Shown: positions 7,064-7,630 of the stretch, piece by piece
Layout: each line of letters begins with the position of its first letter
How positions within the stretch are numbered: position 1 is the stretch's first letter
Source of the DNA: Verrucomicrobiia bacterium
GTDB lineage: Bacteria; Verrucomicrobiota; Verrucomicrobiia; Limisphaerales; UBA1319
Reading direction: 5' to 3'
Assembly: GCA_017880715.1 (NCBI GenBank)
Contig: JADGRT010000130.1
Span: 1-7,630, forward strand
Length of the DNA stretch: 7,630 nt
Translations under genes and position numbers: made by a program
Notes under the pieces: generated by a model
Seen by the model: only the letters and a program-made list of their open reading frames with translations
Told to the model about the DNA's origin: nothing
The model's database searches: none

Positions 7064-7630
7064 ATGAACAACAACGAGGAGCAATTCTCCCTAACCGGCG
7101 TCAGCCTTAAAAGCGATTCCATATCAGTATCAGTGAAACTAAAAACAACAACGAATCACTCAGGTGTTGAACCATCGAGCAGACTGCGACCGCTTCTGGC
7201 AATGGTTGCAGTTGTCCTGACATTGGCTGCAAGTTCAATTGCGACCCACGCTGGGGTCGTGGCTCACTGGACATTTGACGAGTCGAGCGGCCCGACCGCT
7301 CATGACAGTGCCGGAACCTTTAATGGCAATCTCTCGCCCAGTGGTGCTGCCTTCGTGTCCAGCGGCATCTCCGGCAATGCGATCAGTCTCAACAGAGCGT
7401 CCAACGGCTTCGTCAACATGGGCAATGTTTTGGACCTAACGTGCGGAGACTTCTCTATCGTCGCTTGGGTCAAAATGAATCCCGGAGATCGAACTGACAG
7501 CTCGGTTATTCTTGGTAAGCACGCCGCCTTCACCCGAAACGGCTACTTTTTGAATGTCCACGAAACCGGCGGGGCGTTGGTGAATGATAAGGCGGCGTTT
7601 TACGAGGGTGGCGCCGGCGTTTCACAGATC
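7064..7630 (+). CDS. Secreted LamG-like (concanavalin-fold) protein, N-terminal part
   Basis: The frame from ATG 7064 is open for 189 codons to the window edge; the 3' end is missing. Residues 40-63 look like a signal peptide: R40 and R42, a hydrophobic run LLAMVAVVLTLAASSIA (45-61), then THA before a predicted cut at Ala63/Gly64. The mature part starts VVAHWTFDESSG and continues with GNAISLN, GFVNMGNVLDLT and GDFSIVAWVKM, the usual order of beta strands in LamG-like jelly-roll domains (Laminin_G_3 type). Such domains bind glycans or proteins outside the cytoplasm; the ligand here cannot be told. A start at 7064 gives an unusually long 39-residue segment before the signal core; GTG 7133 or ATG 7202 are alternatives, although 7202 would remove the basic n-region. 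Codon choice is less GC-biased than in gltBD (ATA, CTA, TCA and ACA appear). A C-terminal sorting tag or further domains could lie outside the window. Confidence 0.8.
   Translation, partial: MNNNEEQFSLTGVSLKSDSISVSVKLKTTTNHSGVEPSSRLRPLLAMVAVVLTLAASSIATHAGVVAHWTFDESSGPTAHDSAGTFNGNLSPSGAAFVSSGISGNAISLNRASNGFVNMGNVLDLTCGDFSIVAWVKMNPGDRTDSSVILGKHAAFTRNGYFLNVHETGGALVNDKAAFYEGGAGVSQI

Overview
The window reads as a bacterial chromosome segment with a high-GC coding style. It carries a complete glutamate synthase operon, gltB then gltD, on the + strand, followed by the 5' end of a secreted LamG-like protein that runs off the right edge. The form of GltB and GltD (GltB with HRGACGCEANTGDGAG, GltD with a long spacer in its first cysteine cluster), a large secreted jelly-roll protein and repeat-rich intergenic DNA suggest Verrucomicrobiota, perhaps a Pedosphaera/Limisphaerales-type lineage, or a related PVC bacterium. 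This is inference from pattern recognition; nothing in the window proves taxonomy.

Layout: positions 1-516 hold no convincing gene. They contain a 10-bp tandem repeat (200-233), one copy of a 27-bp element (310-336), a candidate sigma-70-type promoter (360-388) and the gltB leader. gltB (517-5154) encodes the large NADPH-GOGAT subunit. gltD (5191-6675) follows after a 36-nt gap and encodes the small subunit. Positions 6676-7063 are non-coding and dense in inverted repeats: a second, oppositely oriented exact copy of the 27-bp element that begins inside the gltD stop codon, a 51-nt inverted repeat, a long GAGGACG-rich hairpin, and two smaller stem-loops. From 7064 to the window end an uninterrupted frame encodes the N-terminus of an exported LamG/concanavalin-like protein.

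Function: GltD oxidises NADPH and passes electrons through its FAD and iron-sulfur clusters to GltB. GltB releases ammonia from glutamine in its N-terminal Ntn domain, channels it to the FMN site and aminates 2-oxoglutarate to give two glutamates. All recognised catalytic and cofactor motifs are intact, so the operon should be functional. The LamG gene is probably a separate transcription unit with no metabolic link.

No wholly new system is evident. The items most worth a second look are the exact 27-bp inverted repeat bracketing the gltBD operon and the structured GAGGACG hairpin downstream of it.
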